This document shows, piece by piece, positions 1-9,144 of a stretch of 64,000 nucleotides of DNA. The translations under genes and the position numbers were made by a program. Each line of letters begins with the position of its first letter. The stretch's first letter is position 1. The stretch comes from Pseudomonas fluorescens (GTDB lineage Bacteria; Pseudomonadota; Gammaproteobacteria; Pseudomonadales; Pseudomonadaceae). The stretch is from NCBI RefSeq assembly GCF_000802965.1, contig NZ_JSAK01000033.1:290-64289 (forward strand), in the 5' to 3' direction. The notes beneath the pieces were generated by a model. That model did no database searches. It was given only the letters and a program-made list of their open reading frames with translations, and was not told the origin of the DNA.

Positions 1-580
1 AATGGCGGGTCACGGTGCGGGAGAAGCCGTAGTCGCGGCGCAAAGTGGAACGCACTTTCGAGGCTAGCGGGTCATTGAACGTACGGTTGAGGTCGCAGAC
101 CTGGATCAACGTCGGATCGATCTGCCCGCCCGCACCGCCGGTGGTGATGATCTGGATCTTGCGGCGTTTGCACCAGGCGATCAGCGCCGCTTTTGCGTTG
201 ACGCTGTCGATGCAGTCGATCACGCAGTCGATGTTCGGCGTGATGTATTCGGCCATGGTGTCGCGGGTGACGAAATCAGGCACCGCGTGCACCGTGCAGT
301 CCGGGTTGATCCCGCGCAGGCGCTCAGCCATCACTTCGACCTTGGGTTTGCCGACCGTGCTGTCCAGCGCGTGCAACTGACGGTTGGCGTTGCTGACGCA
401 GACGTCGTCGAGGTCGAACAGGGAAATCTCGCCCACGCCGCAACGGGCCATGGCTTCCGCCGCCCAGGAACCGACGCCACCGACGCCAACGATCGCCACA
501 TGGGCTGCGCGAAGGCGCTCAAGGCCTTCGATGCCATACAAACGGGCGATACCAGCAAACCGTGGATCTTCTGCACTCAT
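1..580 (-). CDS. tcdA: tRNA threonylcarbamoyladenosine dehydratase TcdA (CsdL), N-terminal part, cut by window start
   Basis: Reading the minus strand from the ATG at 580 gives an uninterrupted protein of about 193 residues that runs off the window at base 1. It starts MSAEDPRFAGIARLYG and has the E1/ThiF-type nucleotide-binding loop VAIVGVGGVGSWAAEAMAR near residues 28-46, then DLDDVCVSNANRQ and DCIDSVNAKA, all typical of the HesA/MoeB/ThiF superfamily and of TcdA in particular. TcdA uses ATP to cyclise the t6A37 side chain of tRNA to ct6A in the cytoplasm. About 75 C-terminal residues of the usual ~270 are expected beyond the window. tsaB, an enzyme of the preceding t6A step, lies at 20215. 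Identification is firm. Confidence 0.93.
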   Translation of the reverse strand, partial: MSAEDPRFAGIARLYGIEGLERLRAAHVAIVGVGGVGSWAAEAMARCGVGEISLFDLDDVCVSNANRQLHALDSTVGKPKVEVMAERLRGINPDCTVHAVPDFVTRDTMAEYITPNIDCVIDCIDSVNAKAALIAWCKRRKIQIITTGGAGGQIDPTLIQVCDLNRTFNDPLASKVRSTLRRDYGFSRTVTRH

Positions 581-798
581 GACCATCACCTCAAAAACCG
601 GCGCGCATTATAGGGCTTAGCAGCGGCAAGTTTTAAGTTTCAAGCTACAAGTGTAAGAACTTATGTGAAAGCACATTGCCCAATGTCCGGTATTTCCCTG
701 TCCGGTGTACGTTCAGTGAACTGCCAGTGTAGGATGCGCGCCCTTCTGCGGCCGCCGACCGTTCATTTGTTCCACAGTCTTTGGAACCCGAAATAGCT

Positions 799-3387
799 AT
801 GTCATCGCGTAAATTTGGACTCAACCTGGTGGTGGTGCTCGCCATCGCTGCCTTGTTTACCGGCTTCTGGGCGCTGATCAATCGCCCGGTCACCGCTCCC
901 AACTGGCCTGAACAAATCTCCGGCTTCTCGTATTCGCCGTTCCAGCAAGGCCAATTCCCACAGAAAGAACAGTATCCAACCGACGATCAAATGCGGCGCG
1001 ACCTGGAGATCATGAGCAAGCTGACGGACAACATCCGTACTTACTCGGTCGACGGCACGCTGGAAAACATCCCGAAACTGGCGGAAGAGTTCGGCCTGCG
1101 GGTGACGCTGGGGATCTGGATCAGCCCGGACCAGGAACGCAACGAACGGGAAATCACCCGCGCCATCGAAATCGCCAACTCCTCGCGAAGCGTGGTTCGC
1201 GTGGTGGTCGGTAACGAGGCAATCTTTCGCAAGGAAATTACCGCTGCAGATCTAAGCGTGATCCTCGATCGTGTCCGCGCCGCCGTGAAGGTGCCGGTCA
1301 CCACATCCGAGCAGTGGCACGTCTGGGAAGAACACCCGGAACTGGCCAAACACGTTGACTTGATCGCCGCGCACGTCCTGCCGTACTGGGAATTTGTCCC
1401 AATGGACAAGGCCGGCCAGTTCGTCCTCGACCGTGCCCGCGACCTGAAAAAAATGTTCCCGAAAAAACCGCTGCTGCTGTCCGAAGTGGGCTGGCCGAGC
1501 AACGGTCGCATGCGCGGTGGCGCCGATGCTTCACCGGCAGACCAGGCGATTTACCTGCGGACCCTGGTCAACAAGCTCAACCGCCAGGGCTTCAACTACT
1601 TCGTGATCGAAGCGTTTGACCAACCCTGGAAAGCCAGCGACGAAGGTTCGGTGGGCGCGTATTGGGGCGTGTTCAACGCCGCGCGCCAGCAGAAATTCAA
1701 CTTTGAAGGCCCGGTGGTAGCGATTCCGCAATGGCGCGTGCTGGCCATCGGTTCGGTGGTACTGGCGCTGCTGTCGCTGACCTTGCTGATGATCGACGGC
1801 TCGGCCTTGCGCCAGCGCGGTCGCACCTTCCTGACCTTTATCGCGTTCCTCTGCGGTTCGGTGCTGGTGTGGATCGGTTATGACTACAGCCAGCAATACA
1901 GCACCTGGTTCAGCTTGACGGTGGGCTTCTTGCTTGCCCTCGGGGCACTCGGGGTGTTTATCGTGTTGTTGACCGAAGCCCATGAGCTGGCCGAGGCCGT
2001 GTGGATTCACAAGCGGCGCCGGGAATTCCTGCCGGTGGTCGGCGATTCGAGCTATCGCCCGAAAGTGTCGATCCACGTGCCGTGCTACAACGAGCCGCCG
2101 GAGATGGTCAAACAGACCCTCAATGCACTGGCCAACCTCGACTATCCGGACTTCGAAGTCCTGATCATCGACAACAACACCAAGGACCCGGCGGTCTGGG
2201 AACCGGTCCGCGATTATTGCGAAACCCTCGGCCCGCGCTTCAAGTTCTTCCACGTCGCGCCGCTGGCCGGTTTCAAGGGTGGCGCGCTGAATTACCTGAT
2301 TCCACACACCGCCAAGGATGCCGAAGTGATCGCGGTGATCGACTCCGATTACTGTGTGCACCCGAACTGGCTCAAGCACATGGTGCCGCACTTCGCCGAT
2401 CCGAAAATCGCCGTGGTGCAGTCGCCGCAAGACTATCGCGACCAGAACGAAAGCACCTTCAAGAAGCTCTGCTACGCGGAATACAAAGGCTTCTTCCACA
2501 TCGGCATGGTGACTCGCAACGACCGTGACGCGATCATCCAGCACGGCACCATGACCATGACCCGCCGCTCGGTGCTCGAAGAATTGGGCTGGGCCGACTG
2601 GTGCATCTGTGAAGACGCCGAGCTGGGTCTGCGGGTATTCGAAAAAGGCTTGTCGGCGGCGTATTACCACGACAGCTACGGCAAGGGCCTGATGCCCGAT
2701 ACCTTTATCGACTTCAAGAAACAGCGCTTCCGCTGGGCCTACGGTGCGATTCAGATCATCAAGCGTCACACCCGCAGCCTGCTGCGCGGCAAGGACACCG
2801 AACTGACTCGCGGCCAGCGCTACCACTTCCTCGCGGGCTGGTTGCCGTGGGTGGCCGACGGCATGAACATCTTCTTCACCGTCGGCGCGTTGTTGTGGTC
2901 GGCGGCGATGATCATCGTGCCGCAGCGGGTCGATCCGCCGCTGCTGATTTTCGCGATCCCGCCGTTGGCGCTGTTCGTGTTCAAGGTCGGCAAGATCATC
3001 TTCCTCTACCGTCGTGCGGTGGGTGTGAACCTGAAAGACGCGTTCTGCGCGGCGCTGGCCGGGCTGGCGCTGTCGCACACCATCGCCAAAGCGGTGCTGT
3101 ACGGTTTCTTCACCAGCAGCATTCCGTTTTTCCGCACACCGAAGAACGCCGATAACCACGGCTTCTGGGTGGCAATTTCGGAGGCTCGCGAAGAAGTGTT
3201 CATCATGTTGCTGCTGTGGAGCGCGGCGCTGGGGATCTTCCTGGTGAACGGCTTGCCGAGCAACGACATGCGCTTCTGGGTGACCATGTTGCTGGTGCAG
3301 TCGCTGCCGTACCTGGCGGCGCTGATCATGGCGTTCCTGTCGTCGCTGCCGAAACCGTCGGTGGAAGCGGAACCGGCAACGGCATAA
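799..3387 (+). CDS. ndvB: NdvB-type glucan synthase: GH17-like domain fused to a membrane GT2 glucosyltransferase
   Basis: This 862-residue inner-membrane protein should make periplasmic (cyclic) beta-glucans. After one N-terminal membrane segment (residues ~8-28) comes a GH17-like domain with both glutamates visible: VVVGNE ends at E140 and LLLSEVGWPS carries E229. Three hydrophobic helices (~310-395) precede a processive GT2 domain with DSD (515-517), ED (605-606) and QRFRW (642-646), then further membrane helices at the C-terminus. GH17-GT2 fusions of this kind are known in Pseudomonas, where the GH17 half acts as a beta-1,3-glucan transferase and NdvB glucans are linked to biofilm antibiotic tolerance. 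I chose the ATG at 799; a TTG 18 bases upstream is in frame. The dapE-rlmA-cold-shock order downstream matches my memory of the P. aeruginosa ndvB locus. Confidence 0.9.
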   Translation: MSSRKFGLNLVVVLAIAALFTGFWALINRPVTAPNWPEQISGFSYSPFQQGQFPQKEQYPTDDQMRRDLEIMSKLTDNIRTYSVDGTLENIPKLAEEFGLRVTLGIWISPDQERNEREITRAIEIANSSRSVVRVVVGNEAIFRKEITAADLSVILDRVRAAVKVPVTTSEQWHVWEEHPELAKHVDLIAAHVLPYWEFVPMDKAGQFVLDRARDLKKMFPKKPLLLSEVGWPSNGRMRGGADASPADQAIYLRTLVNKLNRQGFNYFVIEAFDQPWKASDEGSVGAYWGVFNAARQQKFNFEGPVVAIPQWRVLAIGSVVLALLSLTLLMIDGSALRQRGRTFLTFIAFLCGSVLVWIGYDYSQQYSTWFSLTVGFLLALGALGVFIVLLTEAHELAEAVWIHKRRREFLPVVGDSSYRPKVSIHVPCYNEPPEMVKQTLNALANLDYPDFEVLIIDNNTKDPAVWEPVRDYCETLGPRFKFFHVAPLAGFKGGALNYLIPHTAKDAEVIAVIDSDYCVHPNWLKHMVPHFADPKIAVVQSPQDYRDQNESTFKKLCYAEYKGFFHIGMVTRNDRDAIIQHGTMTMTRRSVLEELGWADWCICEDAELGLRVFEKGLSAAYYHDSYGKGLMPDTFIDFKKQRFRWAYGAIQIIKRHTRSLLRGKDTELTRGQRYHFLAGWLPWVADGMNIFFTVGALLWSAAMIIVPQRVDPPLLIFAIPPLALFVFKVGKIIFLYRRAVGVNLKDAFCAALAGLALSHTIAKAVLYGFFTSSIPFFRTPKNADNHGFWVAISEAREEVFIMLLLWSAALGIFLVNGLPSNDMRFWVTMLLVQSLPYLAALIMAFLSSLPKPSVEAEPATA

Positions 3388-3407
3388 TCCGTTACTGGTT
3401 AACGTCA

Positions 3408-3434
3408 AACGGCGGCCTTCGGGCCGCCGTTTTG
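3408..3434 (+). terminator. Rho-independent terminator of ndvB
   Basis: Twenty bases after the ndvB stop there is a GC-rich hairpin, ACGGCGGCC and its complement, closed by a TTCG tetraloop, preceded by AAA and followed by TTTTGCTTT. Confidence 0.85.
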
Positions 3435-3460
3435 CTTTAGAATGATCGCCCTTTTGCACT

Positions 3461-3546
3461 GTAGGAGCTGCAGAAGGCTGCGATCTTTTGATCTTTGCTG
3501 TTCAAAATCAAGATCAAAAGATCGCAGCCTTCGGCAGCTCCTGCAG
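3461..3546. repeat. Paired inverted intergenic repeat, family A (copy 1)
   Basis: Two arms in opposite orientation, GTAGGAGCTGCAGAAGGCTG then its near-complement ending GCAGCTCCTGCAG, flank a short core with GATCTTTTGATC. The same unit recurs at 10584, 26791, 30209, 33951 and 55354. It lies between ndvB and dapE. Confidence 0.85.
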
Positions 3547-3575
3547 GTTTATCGTGCGCACCTCGGAGCTTTTAC

Positions 3576-4727
3576 ATGACGGCCCACGCCGACCTTTCGC
3601 CGACCCTTCAACTCGCCATCGACCTGATCCGCCGTCCGTCCGTGACGCCGGTCGACGCCGATTGCCAGAAGCAGATGATGCAGCGCCTGGGCGATGCCGG
3701 TTTTGCGCTTGAGCCAATGCGCATCGAAGATGTGGATAACTTCTGGGCCACCCACGGTAAACACGACGGCCCGGTGCTTTGCTTCGCCGGTCACACCGAC
3801 GTGGTGCCGACCGGCCCGGTCACCGCCTGGCAGATCGACCCGTTCAACGCAGTAATCGATGAACACGGCATGCTCTGCGGCCGCGGCGCGGCGGACATGA
3901 AAGGCAGCCTGGCGTCGATGACCGTGGCCGCCGAACGTTTTGTCGCCGACTACCCGGACCACAAGGGCAAGGTCGCCTTCCTGATCACCAGCGACGAAGA
4001 AGGCCCGGCACACCACGGCACCAAGGCTGTGGTTGAACGTCTGGCGGCGCGCAAGGAGCGTCTGGACTGGTGCATCGTCGGCGAACCATCGAGCACCACG
4101 CTGGTCGGCGACGTGGTCAAGAACGGCCGTCGCGGTTCTCTCGGCGCCAAACTGACCGTCCGCGGCGTGCAGGGCCACGTGGCCTATCCGCACCTGGCGA
4201 AAAACCCGATCCACCTCGCCGCCCCGGCGCTGGCCGAACTGGCCGCCGAGCATTGGGACCACGGCAACGATTTCTTCCCGCCGACCAGTTTCCAGATCTC
4301 CAACGTCAACTCCGGCACCGGTGCGACCAACGTGATTCCGGGTGATCTGGTGGCGGTATTCAACTTCCGTTTCTCCACCGAGTCCACGGTCGAAGGCCTG
4401 CAAAAACGCGTGGCCGACATCCTCGACAAGCATGGCCTGGACTGGCACATCGACTGGGCCTTGTCCGGTCTGCCTTTCCTCACCGAGCCGGGCGCGCTGC
4501 TCGATGCGGTGTCGTCGAGCATCAAGGACATCACCGGTCGCGAAACCAAGGCGTCCACCAGCGGTGGCACCTCCGACGGTCGTTTCATTGCGACCATGGG
4601 TACGCAAGTGGTTGAGCTGGGGCCGGTCAACGCGACCATCCACCAGGTCAACGAGCGCGTGCTGGCCGCGGACCTCGACGTGCTGACCGAGATCTACTAC
4701 CAGACCATGATCAAGTTGCTCGCCTGA
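3576..4727 (+). CDS. dapE: Succinyl-diaminopimelate desuccinylase DapE
   Basis: Cytoplasmic M20-family zinc amidohydrolase of 383 residues. It removes succinate from N-succinyl-L,L-diaminopimelate in the lysine/meso-DAP pathway and so supplies peptidoglycan precursor. Metal-ligand motifs are visible in order: FAGHTDVVPTGP, GRGAADMKGS, TSDEEGPA and VGEPSS, with a STSGGTSDGRF region near the C-terminus. The reading frame stays open upstream into the family A repeat, but the ATG at 3576 has GGAG seven bases before it and gives the family's normal length, so I place the start there. The stop overlaps the rlmA ATG by one base (TGATG), so the two are probably translationally coupled. Confidence 0.95.
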   Translation: MTAHADLSPTLQLAIDLIRRPSVTPVDADCQKQMMQRLGDAGFALEPMRIEDVDNFWATHGKHDGPVLCFAGHTDVVPTGPVTAWQIDPFNAVIDEHGMLCGRGAADMKGSLASMTVAAERFVADYPDHKGKVAFLITSDEEGPAHHGTKAVVERLAARKERLDWCIVGEPSSTTLVGDVVKNGRRGSLGAKLTVRGVQGHVAYPHLAKNPIHLAAPALAELAAEHWDHGNDFFPPTSFQISNVNSGTGATNVIPGDLVAVFNFRFSTESTVEGLQKRVADILDKHGLDWHIDWALSGLPFLTEPGALLDAVSSSIKDITGRETKASTSGGTSDGRFIATMGTQVVELGPVNATIHQVNERVLAADLDVLTEIYYQTMIKLLA

Positions 4728-5536
4728 TGCTGGCTTGCCCGATCTGCAGCGAACCGCTGAACGCGGTGGACAACGGCGTGGTGTGCCCCGCAGGGCATCG
4801 TTTCGACCGTGCGCGCCAGGGTTACCTGAACCTGTTGCCGGTGCAGCACAAGAACAGCCGAGACCCTGGGGACAACCAGGCGATGGTCGAAGCCCGTCGC
4901 GACTTCTTGAATGCCGGCCATTACGCGCCGGTGGCCAAGCGCCTGGCGGAACTCGCCGCTGGTTATGCGCCGCAACGCTGGCTCGACATCGGTTGTGGCG
5001 AGGGTTACTACACCGCGCAAATCGCCGATGCTTTACCGGATGCGGACGGCTATGCCCTGGACATTTCCCGGGAAGCGGTCAAACGCGCCTGCAAACGCAA
5101 CCCTCGGTTGACCTGGTTGATCGCCAGCATGGCCCGTGTGCCATTGGCCCCGGGCAGTTGCCAGTTTCTGGCCAGCGTCTTCAGCCCACTGGATTGGGAA
5201 GAAGCCAAACGCCTGCTCAGCCCCGGCGGCGGCCTGATGAAAGTCGGACCGACCAGCGGCCACCTGATGGAATTGCGCGAGCGGTTGTACGACGAAGTCC
5301 GCGAGTACATTGACGACAAGCATCTGGACCTGGTGCCTGACGGTATGGCGCTGCAACACAGCGAGACCCTGACATTCAAACTGGTATTGGAAAGTGGTCA
5401 GGACCGCGCCAACCTGTTGGCCATGACGCCCCACGGCTGGCGCGCCAGCGCTGAACGTCGGGCAGCCGTCATCGAACAGGCAGAGCCGTTCGAGGTCACC
5501 GTCTCGATGCGCTACGATTATTTCGTTCTTCAATAA
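4727..5536 (+). CDS. rlmA: 23S rRNA (guanine-N1)-methyltransferase RlmA
   Basis: A 269-residue SAM-dependent methyltransferase of the RlmA family, which methylates N1 of a guanine in domain II of 23S rRNA (G745 in E. coli). The N-terminal zinc knuckle is visible (C4, C7, C20, H24 in LACPICSEP...VCPAGHRF), followed by the family signature RQGYLNLLPVQ and the SAM-binding motif WLDIGCGEGYYT near residues 85-96. It overlaps dapE by one base. The residue-748 relative RlmA(II), which confers tylosin resistance, is a Gram-positive enzyme, so the RlmA(I) assignment fits better. Confidence 0.92.
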   Translation: MLACPICSEPLNAVDNGVVCPAGHRFDRARQGYLNLLPVQHKNSRDPGDNQAMVEARRDFLNAGHYAPVAKRLAELAAGYAPQRWLDIGCGEGYYTAQIADALPDADGYALDISREAVKRACKRNPRLTWLIASMARVPLAPGSCQFLASVFSPLDWEEAKRLLSPGGGLMKVGPTSGHLMELRERLYDEVREYIDDKHLDLVPDGMALQHSETLTFKLVLESGQDRANLLAMTPHGWRASAERRAAVIEQAEPFEVTVSMRYDYFVLQ

Positions 5537-5617
5537 TGTTCAATTTTGGTCTTGGGCAATGACCCAAGGCCGGCTAAATCCGCGAATGGATTTTTCAGAC
5601 CCGCAATGAGGACATCC

Positions 5618-5995
5618 ATGCGCCAACCCGATATCGAGATTTACCTGAAAGACGCCGACGTCGACCACAAAGCCATTTCCGCCTGGCTTGGCTCGGCATT
5701 GGGCCCGTGCACCGACTGGGTCCAGAAAGGCCAGACCTACAAGTGCAAGGCCGGCAACGTGCCGGTGACCTGGCTGCCGAAAGCCGTAGGAAAGTGGAAC
5801 AGCTTGTACCTGGAAAGTGACCAGACGCCTTGGGAAGACGACATCGCCTGCGCCCGCGCTGCGTTTGCCGCGCTTAACGTGGAAGTACGTTGCGCGCCGG
5901 GCACCTGGGTCGAGGAAGAAGGCGAAGAGACGGCTGATCGCTGGATTCGTATCAGTGCCGATGGTGAAGAAGAGATCACCTGGAAAACCGCGTAA
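5618..5995 (+). CDS. Conserved hypothetical protein, 125 residues
   Basis: Small acidic soluble protein with no signal peptide or membrane segment. The open frame extends upstream, but the ATG at 5618 follows GAGGA by six bases and begins the conserved-looking sequence MRQPDIEIYLKD. The body carries several Trp/Cys positions (CTDWVQ, YKCKAG, EVRCAPGTW) and ends in an acidic tail with WIRISADGEEEI. I recall a protein of unknown function in the same place between rlmA and the cold-shock gene in other Pseudomonas. I cannot assign a function. Confidence 0.8.
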   Translation: MRQPDIEIYLKDADVDHKAISAWLGSALGPCTDWVQKGQTYKCKAGNVPVTWLPKAVGKWNSLYLESDQTPWEDDIACARAAFAALNVEVRCAPGTWVEEEGEETADRWIRISADGEEEITWKTA

Positions 5996-6015
5996 TCCGA
6001 GAGCAATCTGAACCT

Positions 6016-6093
6016 GTAGGAGCCGGCTTGCTGGCGATCATGCCGACGCGGTCTGCCTGACACTCCGCCATCGCTGGCAAGTCAGCTCCTACA
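6016..6093. repeat. Paired inverted intergenic repeat, family C (copy 1)
   Basis: GTAGGAGCCGGCTTGCTGGC on the left is matched by its inverted copy TCGCTGGCAAGTCAGCTCCTAC on the right across about 35 bases. It sits between two convergent genes (5618 and 6102) and could act as a bidirectional transcription end. Confidence 0.8.
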
Positions 6094-6101
6094 AGGTCTT
6101 C

Positions 6102-6311
6102 TTACAAGCCGACGACGTCTTCGGCCTGCAAACCCTTCTCTCCCGTCACCACAGCATATTCAACCTGCTGGCCTTCAGTCAGCGAGCGATGCCCCTCGCC
6201 GCGAATCGCGCGGTAGTGCACGAACACATCCACCCCGTCCGCGCGCTGAATAAAACCGTAGCCCTTGGCGTCGTTGAACCACTTCACGTTGCCGGTTTCA
6301 CGTGTTGCCAT
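6102..6311 (-). CDS. Cold-shock domain protein (CspA family)
   Basis: A 69-residue single cold-shock domain that binds single-stranded RNA/DNA. Both RNA-binding motifs are present: KGYGFIQ (RNP1) and VFVHYRAI (RNP2). The start is the ATG at 6311, preceded by AAGGAG-like sequence; the frame remains open a further 27 codons without a Csp-like sequence. The AT-rich 230-base gap to the divergent plsB probably holds a long 5' leader, as is common for csp genes, but I see no canonical cold box. It is the last gene of the ndvB-dapE-rlmA neighbourhood that I recognise. Confidence 0.92.
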   Translation of the reverse strand: MATRETGNVKWFNDAKGYGFIQRADGVDVFVHYRAIRGEGHRSLTEGQQVEYAVVTGEKGLQAEDVVGL

Positions 6312-6545
6312 CTGTTCATACTCCTTTTTTATTATTGATCGGGCTTTTCGCAGGAAAGCCTCGGGAACGTTGCTTGCACTGATCGGTGCCACTGTCTGGC
6401 CAGTGCGGGCTCGCCGAGTATATGCCAGGCGTTAAAACTCTCAAACGGAGTTTACTTAAGTGCTTTTTTGCCGATTTTCGATGAATCCGGCACACTGTCA
6501 GCCCCCCGAGAAAACGCTCGGTTTACTCACTCACGCAGAAGCCGT

Positions 6546-9053
6546 ATGACCCGTTCCCCGTTCCGCCGTCTTGTGTTTGGCACCCTGCGCCGACTGTTGT
6601 ACCTCTGGGTTCGCTCGGAGACGATCAACCAGTCGTCGTTCACCCTCAACCTCGACCGCAGTCGTCCGGTGTTCTATGTCCTGCAAAACCCTTCGCTGAC
6701 CGACCTCGCCGTGGTCGACACCGAGTGCCGCAAGGCTGGTTTGCCACGCCCGGTGCTGCCGGTCTCGGTCGGCAACCTGCTGGAACCGGCGGCGTTCTTC
6801 TACCTGACGCCAGACCCCGACTGGCTCGGTCGCCAGGACAAGCGCGGTGCGCCGCCGACCCTGACCCGCCTGGTCAGCGCCCTGAGCCAGAACGCTGCCG
6901 AAGATGCGCAGATCATTCCGGTCAGCGTGTTCTGGGGCCAGTCGCCGGACAGCGAAAACAGCCCCTGGAAACTGCTGTTCGCCGACAGCTGGGCCGTCAC
7001 CGGGCGCCTGCGCCGATTGCTCAGCATCATCGTGCTGGGACGCAAGACCCGTGTGCAATTCTCCGCGCCGATCCATCTGCGCGAGCTGATCGACCACAAC
7101 AAGGGCCACGAACGCACCGTGCGCATGGCCCAGCGCATCCTGCGGGTGCACTTCCGCAATCTGAAGGCCGCCGTCATCGGCCCGGACATTTCCCACCGTC
7201 GCAATCTGGTCAAGGGCCTGATCAACCAGCCTCTGGTCAAGCAAGCCATCCTCGACGAAGCCGAGCGCGAGAACATCTCGCCGGAAAAAGCCAAGGCCCA
7301 GGCTCTGCGCTACGGCAACGAGATCGCCTCGGACTACACCTACACCGCAATCCGCTTCCTCGAAGTGGTCTTGAGCTGGTTCTGGAACAAGATTTACGAC
7401 GGCATCAAGGTCAACCACATCGAAGGCGTGCAGAAGGTCGCCCAGGGTCACGAAGTGATCTACGTGCCGTGCCATCGCAGCCACATCGACTACCTGTTGC
7501 TTTCGTACCTGCTGTTCCGCAACGGCCTGACCCCGCCGCACATTGCCGCCGGGATCAACCTGAACATGCCCGTAATCGGCAGCCTGCTGCGGCGTGGCGG
7601 CGCGTTTTTCATGCGCCGCACGTTCAAAGGCAACCCGCTCTACACCTCGGTGTTCAACGAATACCTGCATACCCTGTTCACCAAGGGTTTCCCGGTGGAG
7701 TACTTCGTCGAGGGCGGCCGTTCGCGCACCGGACGCATGCTGCAACCGAAAACCGGGATGCTGGCGATCACAATGCGCAGCTTCCTGCGCTCCTCGCGCA
7801 TGCCGATCGTGTTCGTGCCGGTGTACATCGGTTATGAGCGCGTGCTGGAAGGCCGCACTTACCTAGGCGAACTGCGTGGCGCCACCAAGAAGAAAGAATC
7901 GATCTTCGACATTTTCAAAGTCATCGGCGCGCTCAAGCAGCGCTTCGGTCAGGTGGCGGTGAACTTCGGCGAGCCGATCAAACTGGCGGAATTCCTCGAC
8001 AGCGAACAGCCCGACTGGCGCAAGCAGGAACTCGGTCCGCAGTTCAAGCCGGCCTGGCTCAACGAAACCACCAACCGCCTCGGCGAAAAAGTCGCGCAGC
8101 ACTTGAACGAAGCAGCGGCGATCAACCCGGTGAATCTGGTGGCGCTGGCGCTGCTGTCCACTAGCCGTTTGGCCCTTGACGATCGTGCAATGGCGCGGGT
8201 GCTCGACCTGTATCTGGCGCTGTTGCGCAAAGTGCCTTACTCGCCGCACACCACGCTGCCGGAGGGTGATGGCCGGGCGCTGATCGAGCATGTGAAGGAC
8301 ATGGACCTGCTGTCCGAGCAGAGCGATGCCCTGGGCAAGATTCTCTATCTGGATGAGCAGAACGCCGTCCTGATGACCTACTACCGCAATAATGTGCTGC
8401 ACATCTTCGCGCTGCCGTCACTGTTGGCGAGCTTCTTCCAGAGCGCCTCGCGCATGAGCCGCGAACAGATCCTGCGCTACACCCGCGCGCTGTATCCGTA
8501 CCTGCAAGCTGAGCTGTTCATTCGCTGGTCGCTGGACGAACTGGATGCGGTGATCGATCAATGGCTCGAAGCGTTCGTCGAGCAAGGCCTGCTGCGCGTC
8601 GAGAACGACGTCTACCTGCGTCCGGCGCCGAGTTCGCGGCACTTTGTGCTGCTGACGCTGCTGTCGAAAAGCATTGCCCAGACCCTGCAGCGTTTCTACA
8701 TGACCGTCTCGCTGCTGCTCAACAGCGGCCAGAACAGCATCAGCGCCGAAGAGCTGGAGGACTTGTGCACGGTCATGGCCCAGCGCCTGTCGATCCTGCA
8801 CGGCCTGAACGCCCCGGAATTCTTCGACAAGAGCCTGTTCCGCCACTTCATCCAGACCATGCTCGACCTCGACGTGCTCAAGCGCGATGAAGCCGGCAAG
8901 CTGAGCTATCACGAACTGCTCGGCGAACTGGCCGAAGGCGCGGCGAAACGGGTATTGCCGGCGGATATTCGTTTGTCGATTCGCCAAGTGGCTCTGCATC
9001 GCAGTGAAGATGCGGCGGATCAGGCTCAATCGAAGCCGACTGTTACTTCCTGA
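6546..9053 (+). CDS. plsB: Glycerol-3-phosphate 1-O-acyltransferase PlsB
   Basis: An 835-residue membrane-associated acyltransferase that transfers an acyl group to sn-1 of glycerol-3-phosphate, the first step of phospholipid synthesis. The catalytic HX4D motif is HRSHID at residues 310-315. The substrate-binding block EGGRSRTGR follows, then PIVFVPVYIGYERV. Length is that of the family (E. coli 807, P. aeruginosa about 834). The frame is open 26 codons upstream, but the ATG at 6546 begins the family-like MTRSPFRRLVFGTLRRLLYLWVR. It is divergent from the cold-shock gene. Confidence 0.95.
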   Translation: MTRSPFRRLVFGTLRRLLYLWVRSETINQSSFTLNLDRSRPVFYVLQNPSLTDLAVVDTECRKAGLPRPVLPVSVGNLLEPAAFFYLTPDPDWLGRQDKRGAPPTLTRLVSALSQNAAEDAQIIPVSVFWGQSPDSENSPWKLLFADSWAVTGRLRRLLSIIVLGRKTRVQFSAPIHLRELIDHNKGHERTVRMAQRILRVHFRNLKAAVIGPDISHRRNLVKGLINQPLVKQAILDEAERENISPEKAKAQALRYGNEIASDYTYTAIRFLEVVLSWFWNKIYDGIKVNHIEGVQKVAQGHEVIYVPCHRSHIDYLLLSYLLFRNGLTPPHIAAGINLNMPVIGSLLRRGGAFFMRRTFKGNPLYTSVFNEYLHTLFTKGFPVEYFVEGGRSRTGRMLQPKTGMLAITMRSFLRSSRMPIVFVPVYIGYERVLEGRTYLGELRGATKKKESIFDIFKVIGALKQRFGQVAVNFGEPIKLAEFLDSEQPDWRKQELGPQFKPAWLNETTNRLGEKVAQHLNEAAAINPVNLVALALLSTSRLALDDRAMARVLDLYLALLRKVPYSPHTTLPEGDGRALIEHVKDMDLLSEQSDALGKILYLDEQNAVLMTYYRNNVLHIFALPSLLASFFQSASRMSREQILRYTRALYPYLQAELFIRWSLDELDAVIDQWLEAFVEQGLLRVENDVYLRPAPSSRHFVLLTLLSKSIAQTLQRFYMTVSLLLNSGQNSISAEELEDLCTVMAQRLSILHGLNAPEFFDKSLFRHFIQTMLDLDVLKRDEAGKLSYHELLGELAEGAAKRVLPADIRLSIRQVALHRSEDAADQAQSKPTVTS

Positions 9054-9144
9054 TAACGACTATAAGAACAAGGATGTTCTTATATCTATTGAGTTATGAA
9101 TTAATAGACCACTCCATATAAATGGTCCAGATACGGATATCGCC

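Noticed and set aside
1531..3459. 642-residue open frame antisense to ndvB
   Set aside because: It is the reverse-strand shadow of a GC-rich gene: dense in His, Arg and Gln with no domain, no ribosome site and full overlap with a well-supported protein.
3495..3575. Longer start for dapE within the family A repeat
   Set aside because: The extension is repeat sequence; GGAG at 3565 and the normal family length support the ATG at 3576.
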